Shown here: piece by piece, positions 27,513 through 36,234 of the stretch
Numbering within the stretch: position 1 is the first letter of the stretch
Layout: the number at the start of each line of letters is the position of its first letter
Assembly (NCBI RefSeq): GCF_014486675.1
Contig: NZ_JACTAC010000020.1
Coordinates: forward strand, 1 to 45,782
Length of the DNA: 45,782 nt
DNA from: Flavobacterium macrobrachii
Lineage (GTDB): Bacteria > Bacteroidota > Bacteroidia > Flavobacteriales > Flavobacteriaceae
Direction: 5' to 3'
Program-made: the position numbers and the translations under genes
The notes under the pieces: generated by a model
Databases searched by the model: none
Told to the model about the DNA's origin: nothing
The model's input: only the letters and a program-made list of their open reading frames with translations

Positions 27513-29402
27513 CTAATCTAAATATTGTTTAGCCCAAACTTCAAACCCAAGAAGCAACCAGATGGCATCTAATTGTTCTGGTGTTGCTGTTTTTATATTT
27601 TTTACCCAAGATGATACTACATCTAATTGAAATTGATTTCTTTTTTTCAAATTGGGTTCAATTTCGTTTTGCCATTTATTTTGAAAAAATTGTGTTGACA
27701 TAAACTCCCGTAACGGAATTCCGAAGCCCATTTTATCGCGATAGGCAAACTTTTCATCAAATTTTTCGGCGCAAATATCTTTCAAGACTTTTTTACCTTC
27801 TAGTTTATTTTTGTGCTTAGCTATTAGCTTATCTCCAGAAATATTTAACGAGGTTGTTACCATTTCATTATCAAGAAAAGGAACACGATTTTCAATGGAA
27901 TGTGCCATAGACATTTTGTCTTGACGCATCAACAAATCAGGCAAATAGGTTAGTAATTCGTATTTTCTTTGTCGGAGACAAGTTTCGCCAGTAACTTTTT
28001 TTAATGTATTGTTTCTGTCGCTAATTGCTTTACTAAGTTTGAAACTTGGCCTTAATGCTTTGGCAGTTGCAACACTTCCAAAAGCAGTTTCCATAATCAT
28101 TTTTTTATCTGGATTTAAAGCATAACTCAAATAGTCAATCGCGGAATTCTTATTTCTTTTTAATCCACCAAAAAAAGATTTGGATAGTAATTTATTTTCT
28201 TTTGCTCTGATGAAACGGCTGTAACCTGCAAGCGATTCATCAGCACCTTCACCACTTAGTAAAACAGTGACATGTTTTTTTGCTTGTTCGCTCAACAAAT
28301 AAATACCAATGGTGTTAGGATGGTTTAACGGATGTTCAAAATGCCAAATGGCTTTTTCTAAAACATCAAAATAGTACGTTGCCTCCATTTCATATTTATG
28401 TGCTTTTAGCGAAAGCTGTTTAGCAACATAATCAATGTATTTTTCTTCAGAAAAATTAGGATTATTAAACGTTATGGATATGGTTTCTAAGTTTCCTTTT
28501 GCCACGTTTTGAGCCGCAAAATAGGTCACTAAAGACGAGTCAACACCACCCGAAAGTTGACAACCTAGTTTAACATCACTAATCATTTGAGAGGAAACAC
28601 TTTTTTGCAAAGCTTTTTCCAATACTTCCTTTTCATTTGAAGTTATGGCTTGATTTCCTTCGGAATTTATATCGTAAAATGTATGAGAAGAAATTGTTCC
28701 GTTTTTAATTTTTAAATACGTTCCCGGAGTACAATTGACTATATTTTTAAATAAAGTAGTATTGATTAAATTTCTGAATAAAAGAAACTCGTCCATTCTA
28801 CTAAAATCGGCCTCGAATTTAAAATTGGGTAAGGGTTTAAAACTCTTCATTTCAGAAGCAAAAGCAATTCTATTTTCTTCTTGAAGAATGTATAAAGGTT
28901 TGATGCCAAAACGGTCTCGGACTAAAAACAACGAATCTAAAGTAAAATCATAAATGGCTAAAGCAAACATTCCGTTGAGCATTTTTACCATTTTTTCAAT
29001 ACCATATTCTAGGTACAGATGAAGTACTACTTCGGTATCTGAAGTGCTTTTGAAAGTGTGTCCTTTACTGATTAAATCGTCTTTGAAGTCAAAGGCATTG
29101 TAGACTTCTCCATTCATCATTAGGATGACTTTTTTGTCAGGACTAATCATGGGTTGATGTCCGTTGGGCGATAAATCAAGAATACTTAAGCGGTTGAAAC
29201 CAAAAAGTAAATCTTTACTCGTTGAAAAATTAGCTGTAGTTGTACTGCTAATTTCTTCGAAGTTTTTCTCTTTGGTATTGATACCAACTATTCCTGAATC
29301 GTCTGGTCCACGATGTTTTTGTATGGCAATCATTTCTCTAATTACCTGATTATTGGTTTCTAGAGCATTGTTTAGGTTAAAATATCCTGTAAATCCGCAC
29401 AT
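27513..29402 (-). CDS. Glutamine-dependent amidotransferase, asparagine-synthase (AsnB) family
   Basis: A 629-residue class II amidotransferase. Cys2 in MCGFTGYF is the glutaminase nucleophile; RGPDDSG (31-37) and MMNGEVYN (95-102) complete the N-terminal glutaminase domain. The synthetase domain has the PP-loop SGGVDSS (284-290) that adenylates a carboxylate, and LLSGEGADE. The catalytic set looks complete. In O-antigen loci, members such as WbpS are thought to amidate uronic-acid residues; the same is possible here, although no UDP-sugar dehydrogenase is in the window. Housekeeping asparagine synthesis is the alternative. Neighbours are a serine-acetyltransferase-like gene and an ATP-grasp gene. 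Confidence 0.9.
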   Translation of the reverse strand: MCGFTGYFNLNNALETNNQVIREMIAIQKHRGPDDSGIVGINTKEKNFEEISSTTTANFSTSKDLLFGFNRLSILDLSPNGHQPMISPDKKVILMMNGEVYNAFDFKDDLISKGHTFKSTSDTEVVLHLYLEYGIEKMVKMLNGMFALAIYDFTLDSLFLVRDRFGIKPLYILQEENRIAFASEMKSFKPLPNFKFEADFSRMDEFLLFRNLINTTLFKNIVNCTPGTYLKIKNGTISSHTFYDINSEGNQAITSNEKEVLEKALQKSVSSQMISDVKLGCQLSGGVDSSLVTYFAAQNVAKGNLETISITFNNPNFSEEKYIDYVAKQLSLKAHKYEMEATYYFDVLEKAIWHFEHPLNHPNTIGIYLLSEQAKKHVTVLLSGEGADESLAGYSRFIRAKENKLLSKSFFGGLKRNKNSAIDYLSYALNPDKKMIMETAFGSVATAKALRPSFKLSKAISDRNNTLKKVTGETCLRQRKYELLTYLPDLLMRQDKMSMAHSIENRVPFLDNEMVTTSLNISGDKLIAKHKNKLEGKKVLKDICAEKFDEKFAYRDKMGFGIPLREFMSTQFFQNKWQNEIEPNLKKRNQFQLDVVSSWVKNIKTATPEQLDAIWLLLGFEVWAKQYLD

Positions 29403-29403
29403 T

Positions 29404-29961
29404 TTATTTTAGAAGTATTTGATTGATATAATCTTCAGTTGGGTTTTCTTTTTCTATTATTTTTGCTGGGTTTCCTATTACGATAGAATTTGACGGAACA
29501 TCAAAGTTAACATAGGAATTTGGAGCTATTAAAACGTTATTTCCAATATTAATTTTTCCGACAACTACGCAACCTGTTCCAAACCACACGAAGTTTCCTA
29601 TTGTAGGCGAACCTTTTTTACTACCTCTATTTTGTCTTCCGATAGTTACATTATGATTTACATTACAATTTTCTCCCATTGTAACATTTTCATTTATTAC
29701 TACTGTTCCAAAATGGCTAAAATAAAGTCCTTTCCCAATTTTAGTATTAGATGGAATCTGAAAGCCAAATTTATATGAATAGTGGCGCATCATCATTCTC
29801 GAAAAAGTATATACAAACAGATTTTTTCTGTAAAAATGAGACAATCGCATAAATAAAAGATATCTAAAACCTTGATTTCTGTAGGCTTTAAAGAAATTAA
29901 CAAGCGTTATTTTTTTTCCAATTACTCTATAACAATCATGATTGATATAATCTGAAAACAT
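29404..29961 (-). CDS. Serine-acetyltransferase-like hexapeptide acyltransferase
   Basis: A 185-residue left-handed beta-helix acyltransferase. The N-terminal part (about 1-65) is helical and basic; hexapeptide repeats follow (about 72-170), with HFGTVVINENVTMGENC, NHNVTIGRQNRG and the closing SIVIGNPAKI. This is the serine-O-acetyltransferase-like subgroup common in capsule loci, where it most likely O-acetylates a sugar rather than serine. It lies one base before asnB and two bases after the CapA-like gene, in a tight subcluster. Confidence 0.83.
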   Translation of the reverse strand: MFSDYINHDCYRVIGKKITLVNFFKAYRNQGFRYLLFMRLSHFYRKNLFVYTFSRMMMRHYSYKFGFQIPSNTKIGKGLYFSHFGTVVINENVTMGENCNVNHNVTIGRQNRGSKKGSPTIGNFVWFGTGCVVVGKINIGNNVLIAPNSYVNFDVPSNSIVIGNPAKIIEKENPTEDYINQILLK

Positions 29962-29963
29962 AA

Positions 29964-31094
29964 TTAACTTTTTTTTACTATTGAACCTAAAAGTATATCT
30001 CTATGTGATTCACATCGTATCAAATTAGAGTATAATAGAATTTTATTTTTTGATAAAATTGAAGGTAATAACCCTTTTTTGTACAAACTAGGTAGGTATT
30101 TTCCTTTGTAAGGTTGAATCCAAGTGTTCATAACGGGTTTCCAAGTTTTAACATAGTCATTGAATTTTTGCTCTAGAAGAGAATCATTTATGATGATTTC
30201 ATTTAATTGTTTAACGTGTGCTTGAGTCACTTCTTTATCAACACCTGTTTGAAGAAATAAACCTAGTTCTGCATTGTTTTGAGTAAAGAATTCGATATCA
30301 AAAGTGATAGGTTGATTTTTTTCAAAATGTAAACTTACCATCATACCTTTATTCCAAGGCAAGTTTTGCAATCCATTCCAATCGAAACAAAAGTTTCCTA
30401 AGCTGTAGAAAATTGGCGCTTCATTATAGGTTTCGTACCCTGAAATAATATGGGTATGATGTCCTATAACAGCGCTTGCTCCAGCATCAACAAAAAAGCG
30501 GTACCATTTTTTCATTCTTGGACTCGGCAGTTCATAATGTTCGTGTCCGCCATGAGCAATTACCACTACAAAATCAGCTTGTTTTTTGGCTTCTTGAATT
30601 TGGTTGAAAACATTAACTAAGTCGATTGGATGACAACCTGGAGTTTCGTCATTTGTAGTTGTCCATTCGTTTTCGGCTACATTGATAAAGGCAAATTTTA
30701 AATCGTTTTTTTGCCAGTAAAACGTTTTTGAAGCTTCGTCAAAATTTTGACCACTTCCGAACCATTGAATATTATGTTTTGTCAGTGTCTCGTATGTTTC
30801 TTTCATTCCATCCCAACCATAATCTTTGAAATGATTGTTGGCAGTAGCTACTACTTTACAGTTTAAATGGTTTAGAATTTCTGCTGTTTCTGGCAGTGCT
30901 TTGATGTGTGGACCGGTTTTTTCAATAGGAACATTAGCAGTTGTTAAAGGACATTCTAAATCAAGAATATTCAAATCGTTTTGCGTGAAAAAAGGTTGAA
31001 CCGTTTCAAACAAAGGTTTCCAATTATTGGCTTTAAACTGTTGTTCCACTCGAAGCCATGGACAAAAATCGCCTGTAAATCCTATTTTAATCAT
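29964..31094 (-). CDS. CapA-family (PGA_cap) metallophosphatase-like protein
   Basis: A protein of the CapA fold, known from poly-gamma-glutamate capsule synthesis and found in many glycan loci. Motifs include IGFTGDFCPW near the start, LDLECPLT, TANNHFKDYGWDGM, VVIAHGGHEHY and VIGHHTHI, the set of Asp, Asn and His residues expected for a calcineurin-like metal site. The frame is open to a TTG at 31121, but the ATG at 31094 gives MIKIGFTGDF, the usual opening, and leaves a -7-like element 25 nt upstream. No signal peptide is present. Function in this locus is unknown; PgsB/PgsC partners are absent, so poly-glutamate synthesis is not implied. Confidence 0.83.
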   Translation of the reverse strand: MIKIGFTGDFCPWLRVEQQFKANNWKPLFETVQPFFTQNDLNILDLECPLTTANVPIEKTGPHIKALPETAEILNHLNCKVVATANNHFKDYGWDGMKETYETLTKHNIQWFGSGQNFDEASKTFYWQKNDLKFAFINVAENEWTTTNDETPGCHPIDLVNVFNQIQEAKKQADFVVVIAHGGHEHYELPSPRMKKWYRFFVDAGASAVIGHHTHIISGYETYNEAPIFYSLGNFCFDWNGLQNLPWNKGMMVSLHFEKNQPITFDIEFFTQNNAELGLFLQTGVDKEVTQAHVKQLNEIIINDSLLEQKFNDYVKTWKPVMNTWIQPYKGKYLPSLYKKGLLPSILSKNKILLYSNLIRCESHRDILLGSIVKKS

Positions 31095-31118
31095 TAGTAA
31101 TTTAATATCATTTTTAAA

Positions 31119-31126
31119 CAAAATTA
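31119..31126 (-). promoter_or_regulatory. Candidate -7 element upstream of the CapA-like gene
   Basis: Reads TAATTTTG on the minus strand, matching TAnnTTTG, ending 25 nt from the ATG at 31094, inside a 73-bp gap after a methyltransferase gene. No -33 TTTG is evident. It may start a sub-operon of the CapA, acetyltransferase, AsnB and ATP-grasp genes. Confidence 0.35.
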
Positions 31127-31167
31127 TTTTTAATAGAAAATAACTTGAGTGTTTTTTTTATTCAGTA

Positions 31168-31947
31168 TTATTTTTTGTTTCTAAACTTACTATAATATTT
31201 TTTAACCCAATTTTTGTCAACTTCTAATTTTTTATTGTTGCTATCTAAATAAAGCCATGGCTGGAGACAACGCTCAATTGTTGGTTTTTCAATAAAAAAA
31301 ATAAATCCATTTTGTTGTTTAGGAAATATGTTTATAAATAAAAAGTAAAATGGTCTTAAAACTTTCAATATTATTTTTTTTAGACTAGAAAGATCTGGCC
31401 CATTTGGATACAATGACCAATGTTTGTAAACAAACTTATGTTTAAAAGCCGGAGCGTAGGTATTTATTGTTTTTTCAATCTCTCTTTCAGTCCATCTATA
31501 GATGTAATTTGGAATATTTGTACCATCAACACCACTTGTAGAATAACAACCAGCAACTTCATATCTTTGTGTAAAATTTAGTTTTTCAGCAACTTGAATC
31601 AAAAAAGAATCTCTACCCTCAAAGACTAGAACACCTTTTTTTGCAACACGGTACATTTCCGTTAATCCTTTGTGAGGAGAGCTCATATGATGAAGTACTG
31701 AATGGGTGACAACATAATCAAAAGATTGGTCTTTGAAAGAAATTGACATCCCATTTTCTTTGGTCCACTTATATGGTTTATATTCTAATACTCTCTCGTC
31801 ATATCCAGAAAGTAAAACATTACTAAACCCTGCATTATAAAATGCTTCTCTATCTGCTAGCTGCGCTCCAATAACAAGAATAGAAGAATTTTTATCTTTT
31901 ATAAACTCGATTAATGCATTGCTATAAATTTTTTCTATTTGAGTCAT
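31168..31947 (-). CDS. Class I SAM-dependent methyltransferase (Methyltransf_11-like)
   Basis: A 259-residue protein with a methyltransferase core: SILVIGAQLADREAFYNAG (motif I region, about 21-39), NGMSISFKDQSFDYVVTHSV (about 65-84) and LHHMSSPHKGLTEMYRVAKKG (about 85-105). Motif I is unusual in lacking the normal G-x-G-x-G loop (VIGAQLADRE), so SAM binding is likely but not certain. It sits alone between a 150-bp gap upstream (toward the CE4-like gene) and the CapA-like gene. Substrate is probably a sugar or a lipid-linked glycan. Confidence 0.68.
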   Translation of the reverse strand: MTQIEKIYSNALIEFIKDKNSSILVIGAQLADREAFYNAGFSNVLLSGYDERVLEYKPYKWTKENGMSISFKDQSFDYVVTHSVLHHMSSPHKGLTEMYRVAKKGVLVFEGRDSFLIQVAEKLNFTQRYEVAGCYSTSGVDGTNIPNYIYRWTEREIEKTINTYAPAFKHKFVYKHWSLYPNGPDLSSLKKIILKVLRPFYFLFINIFPKQQNGFIFFIEKPTIERCLQPWLYLDSNNKKLEVDKNWVKKYYSKFRNKK

Positions 31948-32097
31948 AACTTTAATGATATATTAAAATAATTAATTGATTAGTGAAATGAATTTTTAAT
32001 TAGAAGTGATTACAAAATAAATAAAACACAAACTAATTAAATTTATTTAGAACAAAAGAATCTAACGATTAAAACGCTACTTTCAAAAAAATAAAAT
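31948..32097. other. 150-bp intergenic gap, no feature recognised
   Basis: Between the CE4-like gene and the methyltransferase gene. It is very AT-rich, and I find no TAnnTTTG match, hairpin or ORF on either strand. The gap size makes an internal promoter or lost gene possible, but nothing in the sequence supports either. Confidence 0.4.
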
Positions 32098-33219
32098 CTA
32101 ATTTATCAATTTGTCTGCGTAATTTGACAACTGATCGGTTGATATAAATGTAACATCAGGCCATTTTTTTAGGATGGATTTTAGTAGTACATCCAAATCT
32201 TTAAGACCTCTTTGTCTGTTTTTTTCATTAATAAAACCTATATAATTTATCCTGTGAGAACAAATCACTGCAGGTTTAGAAAACATAAAAGCTGATTGAA
32301 CTTGAGCCAAACAACTATTTACCCAATCTTTTGAAGGCAACATGCTTGGTTCAAAGAAACAATTTCTAACGTTGAATTTTATGCCATTTTGTTGTTGACC
32401 AAAAGTATGTTTTATGGGTTGATAGACATCAAAAACACCTGTGGGTTTCAACTGTGAACGCAATCCTTGTATCCATTCTACACCATTTGATGACAACAGT
32501 GGTTCTAACTTTGTATCCCAATTATAGCATGGAGCAATAAAGGTTTTTGATTTAAACCCAAAAGTATCTTCAAAAATTTGTAGTCCTTCAGTAATAATTT
32601 GTTTGTGTTTTTCTACATCGGATGGAACATCCCAATCGAAGGATTCCATGAAACTATAATCGCCAACACCTGAAAATGTTGTTCCAAAGCCAAATAGTTC
32701 TCTGACTTTTCCTGTATTATTCTGTAATGCAGTCATCCAACGAAGAATATTAACGTGCTCTCTACCGTGAAACTGGGGATGAAAAACACCCAATTCTATT
32801 CCTTGTTTCCAAAGAGACAAATTATTTTGATGCTCAGGATACCGTAGAAAGGTAGTATAAAACGGTTCCCAAAAATAGTGTTGATAATCGCTTTGTTTAA
32901 TTTTTTCAAAATCAGGATTAGCCATTATGCTGTTGGCAGTTATAACGGCAAATTGACCATCACTTCCTTTGTGTTTTTGAAGAACCTCAAACAACATTTC
33001 CAAATCAGTCTGAGATTCCAAAGCATCATTTTTATAAATACTTTTGGAAACGTCAATATTCGATTGATCAAAATAAGATAAAATTTCTTTTGAAGGGGTT
33101 CGAATGGCACCCCAATCATCCGACTCAATTATCACTACTTTACTTTTTAAATTCAATCCCAAAGCATTTATTCTTGCAGCACTTAGGTGGGGTTTTATTT
33201 TGTTTAGTAACTTTTTCAC
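32098..33219 (-). CDS. Divergent polysaccharide-deacetylase-like (CE4/NodB-type) protein, copy 2
   Basis: A 373-residue paralogue of the protein at 18922-20055. Shared blocks are the Asp pair in IIESDDWGAIR (Asp34-Asp35), FHGREHVNI (His151, His155), TFIAPCYNWDT in place of YFTPPVFNIHH, and the C-terminal CSHRINYIGFINEKNRQRG followed by KKWPDVTFISTDQL. The spacing Asp-Asp to HxxxH (about 116 residues) is nearly the same in both, so the two are homologous end to end. The start is GTG. No signal peptide. It follows the Wzy-like gene by five bases. Metal-dependent deacetylation of a nucleotide- or lipid-linked sugar is a prediction. Confidence 0.65.
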   Translation of the reverse strand: MKKLLNKIKPHLSAARINALGLNLKSKVVIIESDDWGAIRTPSKEILSYFDQSNIDVSKSIYKNDALESQTDLEMLFEVLQKHKGSDGQFAVITANSIMANPDFEKIKQSDYQHYFWEPFYTTFLRYPEHQNNLSLWKQGIELGVFHPQFHGREHVNILRWMTALQNNTGKVRELFGFGTTFSGVGDYSFMESFDWDVPSDVEKHKQIITEGLQIFEDTFGFKSKTFIAPCYNWDTKLEPLLSSNGVEWIQGLRSQLKPTGVFDVYQPIKHTFGQQQNGIKFNVRNCFFEPSMLPSKDWVNSCLAQVQSAFMFSKPAVICSHRINYIGFINEKNRQRGLKDLDVLLKSILKKWPDVTFISTDQLSNYADKLIN

Positions 33220-33224
33220 AATAT

Positions 33225-34448
33225 CTATTTTATTAAATCAATCAATGCAATGGGAGTATCAATAATCGAAGCTAAAAACGGATTTGTAAATACAGTCATT
33301 ACAGAAACGGTGTCAAAGGATTTACGCAATGAAATGATGATAAAAAACAATAAAAAAGGAGAAACAACTGCCACCGCTTTTTTATAATTTAAAGAATAGT
33401 ATTTAGTAAAAAAAAGCACGGTTACTGCTACTCCAAAAAATTGAGCCAAGATTAAATATCGTTCTCCTGAAGGCAAAGATGATAACAAATTACTTGCTCC
33501 TAAAAGAAAGATAGAGAAAGAGGCAAATCTAGAAAAAAATTTATCTTTTAAATAGCTTTGATTTTTAGCAAAATAAATTACTGTTATTAAAAATGCTATA
33601 GTATAATTTAATACTTTACCAAAGTATAAAATATACCAATTAGCTCCTTGATTGAGAGTATCGATAACCTCAACATACTCATCACTAGTATAACTTTTTA
33701 CACGGGGTAACAAAACCTCGGGCAAAATGCCTTGCAAAAAAGAACTTACTGAAGTAATATTTAAAGCATTTGCGAAAAAACTAGCAACAAAGAATATATA
33801 TATTACTCTGAATGGTAATTTAAACACGATGTATGTTAAAAATATTGCAATGGGTAAAAAGAATGAAAAGTGGATTAACGCTGAAGCTAAAACGAAATAC
33901 ATTCCTTTGAATTTTTTTTGGTATAGAAACACGAATGCTCCGTAGAAAAAGACTTGTGCGGCAGTCCACATTCTAACACCATTTAACTCCCAAAAGCCAA
34001 TAACACATGAAAAAACAATTAGTAGAATGAATATTAACCTAGAATGAAGTTGTGTTTTAAACTCATCAATTAAAAACCAAATGTTTCTGGAGAAGAAAAA
34101 ACCATAAACTAGACCAAAAAAAGCATACAGAATATTTCCATTATCTGTAAAGAGCGACACAAAGTTGGTCATTAAAGGTTGATAAATATCTACTGTAGCT
34201 TGATTATCTTCGTCAACACTATAAAAAGACAAAATAAAAGCATCCCAAGTTCTGGGATTATTATACATGTTTACTAAAGACTGAACGTAACGAGTACTAT
34301 CGGCAAACTCTGGACGGAACATGGTATAGCCATAAAAAACAACAAACAGCCAAACCATATTTTTTGCCCAAGACAATCTATAGTTTTTGATGGCTTGAAT
34401 TAGACCATAAAAAGGGAAAACAATAAAATAAAATAATGCGTTTTTCAT
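33225..34448 (-). CDS. EpsG/Wzy-like polysaccharide polymerase
   Basis: A 407-residue polytopic membrane protein with about ten to twelve hydrophobic helices, starting at MKNALFYFIVFPFYGLIQ. The early MFRPEFADSTRYVQSL loop (Arg and Asp rich) and the NGVRMWTAAQVFFYG helix are characteristic of EpsG-type Wzy polymerases. It should join lipid-linked repeat units in the periplasm after Wzx flips them. Wzy proteins are poorly conserved; the call rests on topology, these motifs and the context of a Wzx and several glycosyltransferases. The start overlaps the next GT4 gene by one base. Confidence 0.85.
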   Translation of the reverse strand: MKNALFYFIVFPFYGLIQAIKNYRLSWAKNMVWLFVVFYGYTMFRPEFADSTRYVQSLVNMYNNPRTWDAFILSFYSVDEDNQATVDIYQPLMTNFVSLFTDNGNILYAFFGLVYGFFFSRNIWFLIDEFKTQLHSRLIFILLIVFSCVIGFWELNGVRMWTAAQVFFYGAFVFLYQKKFKGMYFVLASALIHFSFFLPIAIFLTYIVFKLPFRVIYIFFVASFFANALNITSVSSFLQGILPEVLLPRVKSYTSDEYVEVIDTLNQGANWYILYFGKVLNYTIAFLITVIYFAKNQSYLKDKFFSRFASFSIFLLGASNLLSSLPSGERYLILAQFFGVAVTVLFFTKYYSLNYKKAVAVVSPFLLFFIIISLRKSFDTVSVMTVFTNPFLASIIDTPIALIDLIK

Positions 34449-35548
34449 TAAGGTATCAATGCCGTAAACTTAGATGCTACATTTTCAATTCTATATAGTT
34501 CTCTATCGGGTAAAAGCATTTTTTGGGTATAATCCGCTTTTAGGAACTGATGGACAGCTTGTTTATTCAAATCACCATATTTGATGCTTAGCACTGGTTT
34601 TTCGATTATTAAATAATCAATTAATTTACTTGGCGTTTGGGTATTGCCCACATTTTCAAAATTGACCATAAAATCCATTTTGGACAATTCGAACAGCAGT
34701 TTATCTCTTGGAACTAACTCTTTTAAAATAACTCTACCGTTGTTTTTTATATAGGGTTGTACAAACTGAGGTGTTGTGGTGTAGATATGAAATTCGAACG
34801 GTTTATCAGATTCAACGGTGTTGATGAATTCTAGAAATTCAGATGGATCGCGTCTTCCTGGAATGAACATACCCGCATAACCAAAAACGATTTTGGAATT
34901 GTCTTTTTCGCCTGTAAAAAGTTGAACATCTTCAAAACGAAACCCTTGAGGAATTACTTTTATTTTTGAATGGAATTCAGGATAATAGCCATTGATTGAT
35001 TTTTCGGTTGGAACGGTTAAATAATCTGCTTTTTTACAGAACCATTTTTCTACCCATTTGAAATAAAAAGCTGGTTTGAAGGTGTCGTTTTCTTGTCCCA
35101 TGTAAGGATCGCCACAATCGGCTATCCAGACTTTGGCTATTTTTTTTGACCAAATTCTTGCTACACCCCAATGGATAGGATAAGGCACGGCAATGGAGAT
35201 TAAAGCATCGTAGCCTGTTTCGTTTTTTAATGCTTTTTTTACTAAAAATACTAATTGGATTTTTGGATATTCAAAAAGTAGTAAGCTCATTCTAACGATT
35301 ATTCTCCAAAAAAGTCTGACCACACCTGAACCTTTTATAGTAGGTTCTGCCCAAGTCAAATTGCCTAAACTTTTGAACTTTATTCCATGTTGCTGACAAA
35401 ATGTTTCTACGCCTTGGCGAGGATGCGTTACTACTGTAACCTGATTGCCTTGTCGCACTAATTCTTTTGCTAACTCTGTTGCGCGAAACGAGCGAGGCGA
35501 ATTTTCAGGATAGAAACCGTTTGAAACTAAAAGTATTTTTTTTGACAT
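34448..35548 (-). CDS. Glycosyltransferase, GT4-like
   Basis: A 366-residue GT-B-like glycosyltransferase. ILLVSNGFYPENSPRSFRAT (about 5-24) is the acceptor-domain loop, KVIPQGFRFEDV and IVFGYAGMFIPGRRDPSEFL (about 222-241) mark the linker and donor domain, and NTQTPSKLIDYLIIEKPVLS (about 305-324) is the donor-binding segment with Pro-Ser-Lys in place of E-x7-E. An eight-base A tract lies in codons 3-5. Adjacent to the Wzy-like gene and a methyltransferase-fold protein. Confidence 0.8.
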   Translation of the reverse strand: MSKKILLVSNGFYPENSPRSFRATELAKELVRQGNQVTVVTHPRQGVETFCQQHGIKFKSLGNLTWAEPTIKGSGVVRLFWRIIVRMSLLLFEYPKIQLVFLVKKALKNETGYDALISIAVPYPIHWGVARIWSKKIAKVWIADCGDPYMGQENDTFKPAFYFKWVEKWFCKKADYLTVPTEKSINGYYPEFHSKIKVIPQGFRFEDVQLFTGEKDNSKIVFGYAGMFIPGRRDPSEFLEFINTVESDKPFEFHIYTTTPQFVQPYIKNNGRVILKELVPRDKLLFELSKMDFMVNFENVGNTQTPSKLIDYLIIEKPVLSIKYGDLNKQAVHQFLKADYTQKMLLPDRELYRIENVASKFTALIP

Positions 35549-35553
35549 TAATT

Positions 35554-36234
35554 TTATTTAATTCTAATGACTGCGTGAGGATCAAAAGTTCCATAAAAGT
35601 TAACTTCTATGTCTAAAATTTTCTTCCATTCCTCAATCATTTGTTGCTCATCCTCTCTGATGGTATCATCGACTAGAATGATTGCATTTTTTTCTAATTT
35701 TTCTTTGAATAAATGAATAAATCCTCTTCTTCCTCCTTTGGTATTAGAAGGTGGTGCATCACAAATTACTAAATCATAAGTTGACAAATCAATGTTTGTA
35801 ATATCATACCAATCGAAATCACCATAATTTTTTAATTGTCTAACATATATTGTATTGTTGTCTAATTGAAAATTATCTATATTTTCTTGAACTCTTTTAG
35901 CCCAAACATCAATATGCTCGAAAGAAATCATTTTTCTTTTTTGTACTTTAGCAATATAACCTATTACAAGAGTTGATAAACCACTACCACATTCTATAAT
36001 ATTTCCTTTTGTACTTAAAGTATATTTGATACAAGTTTCCAAATAATCTGTTTGTGCAGAAAACCCTTGATTTCCCCAAGAATAGATGAGTTTTTTTATA
36101 ACTTTTTTTGAAGGTACCTCACCTTTATCAATAGCTTCTTTAAAATTATTAAAAGATTTTTTCCATAATAAACTCTGATGAAAAGCTAGGAGTTGTTTTC
36201 TTATTTTAACCGGTATAACATCTTGTATTCTCAT
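35554..36234 (-). CDS. Methyltransferase-fold protein (class I SAM-like)
   Basis: A 226-residue protein with a Rossmann core: GNIIECGSGLSTLVIGYIA (about 76-94) is a normal motif I, KMISFEHIDVWAKRV motif II, and YDLVICDAPPSNTKGGRRGF (about 150-169) motif IV. It overlaps the upstream GT2 gene by four bases, so the two are coupled, and is five bases upstream of a GT4. It may methylate a sugar or act on the glycan lipid; substrate unknown. Confidence 0.68.
   Translation of the reverse strand: MRIQDVIPVKIRKQLLAFHQSLLWKKSFNNFKEAIDKGEVPSKKVIKKLIYSWGNQGFSAQTDYLETCIKYTLSTKGNIIECGSGLSTLVIGYIAKVQKRKMISFEHIDVWAKRVQENIDNFQLDNNTIYVRQLKNYGDFDWYDITNIDLSTYDLVICDAPPSNTKGGRRGFIHLFKEKLEKNAIILVDDTIREDEQQMIEEWKKILDIEVNFYGTFDPHAVIRIK

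Noticed and set aside
27513..29402. Assigning the gene symbol asnB and an asparagine biosynthesis role
   Set aside because: The family match is clear, but the neighbours favour glycan amidation and I cannot tell the two roles apart by sequence.
29964..31094. Poly-gamma-glutamate capsule synthesis based on the CapA-like gene
   Set aside because: PgsB/CapB ligase and PgsC/CapC genes are absent. CapA-fold proteins occur in many other glycan loci.
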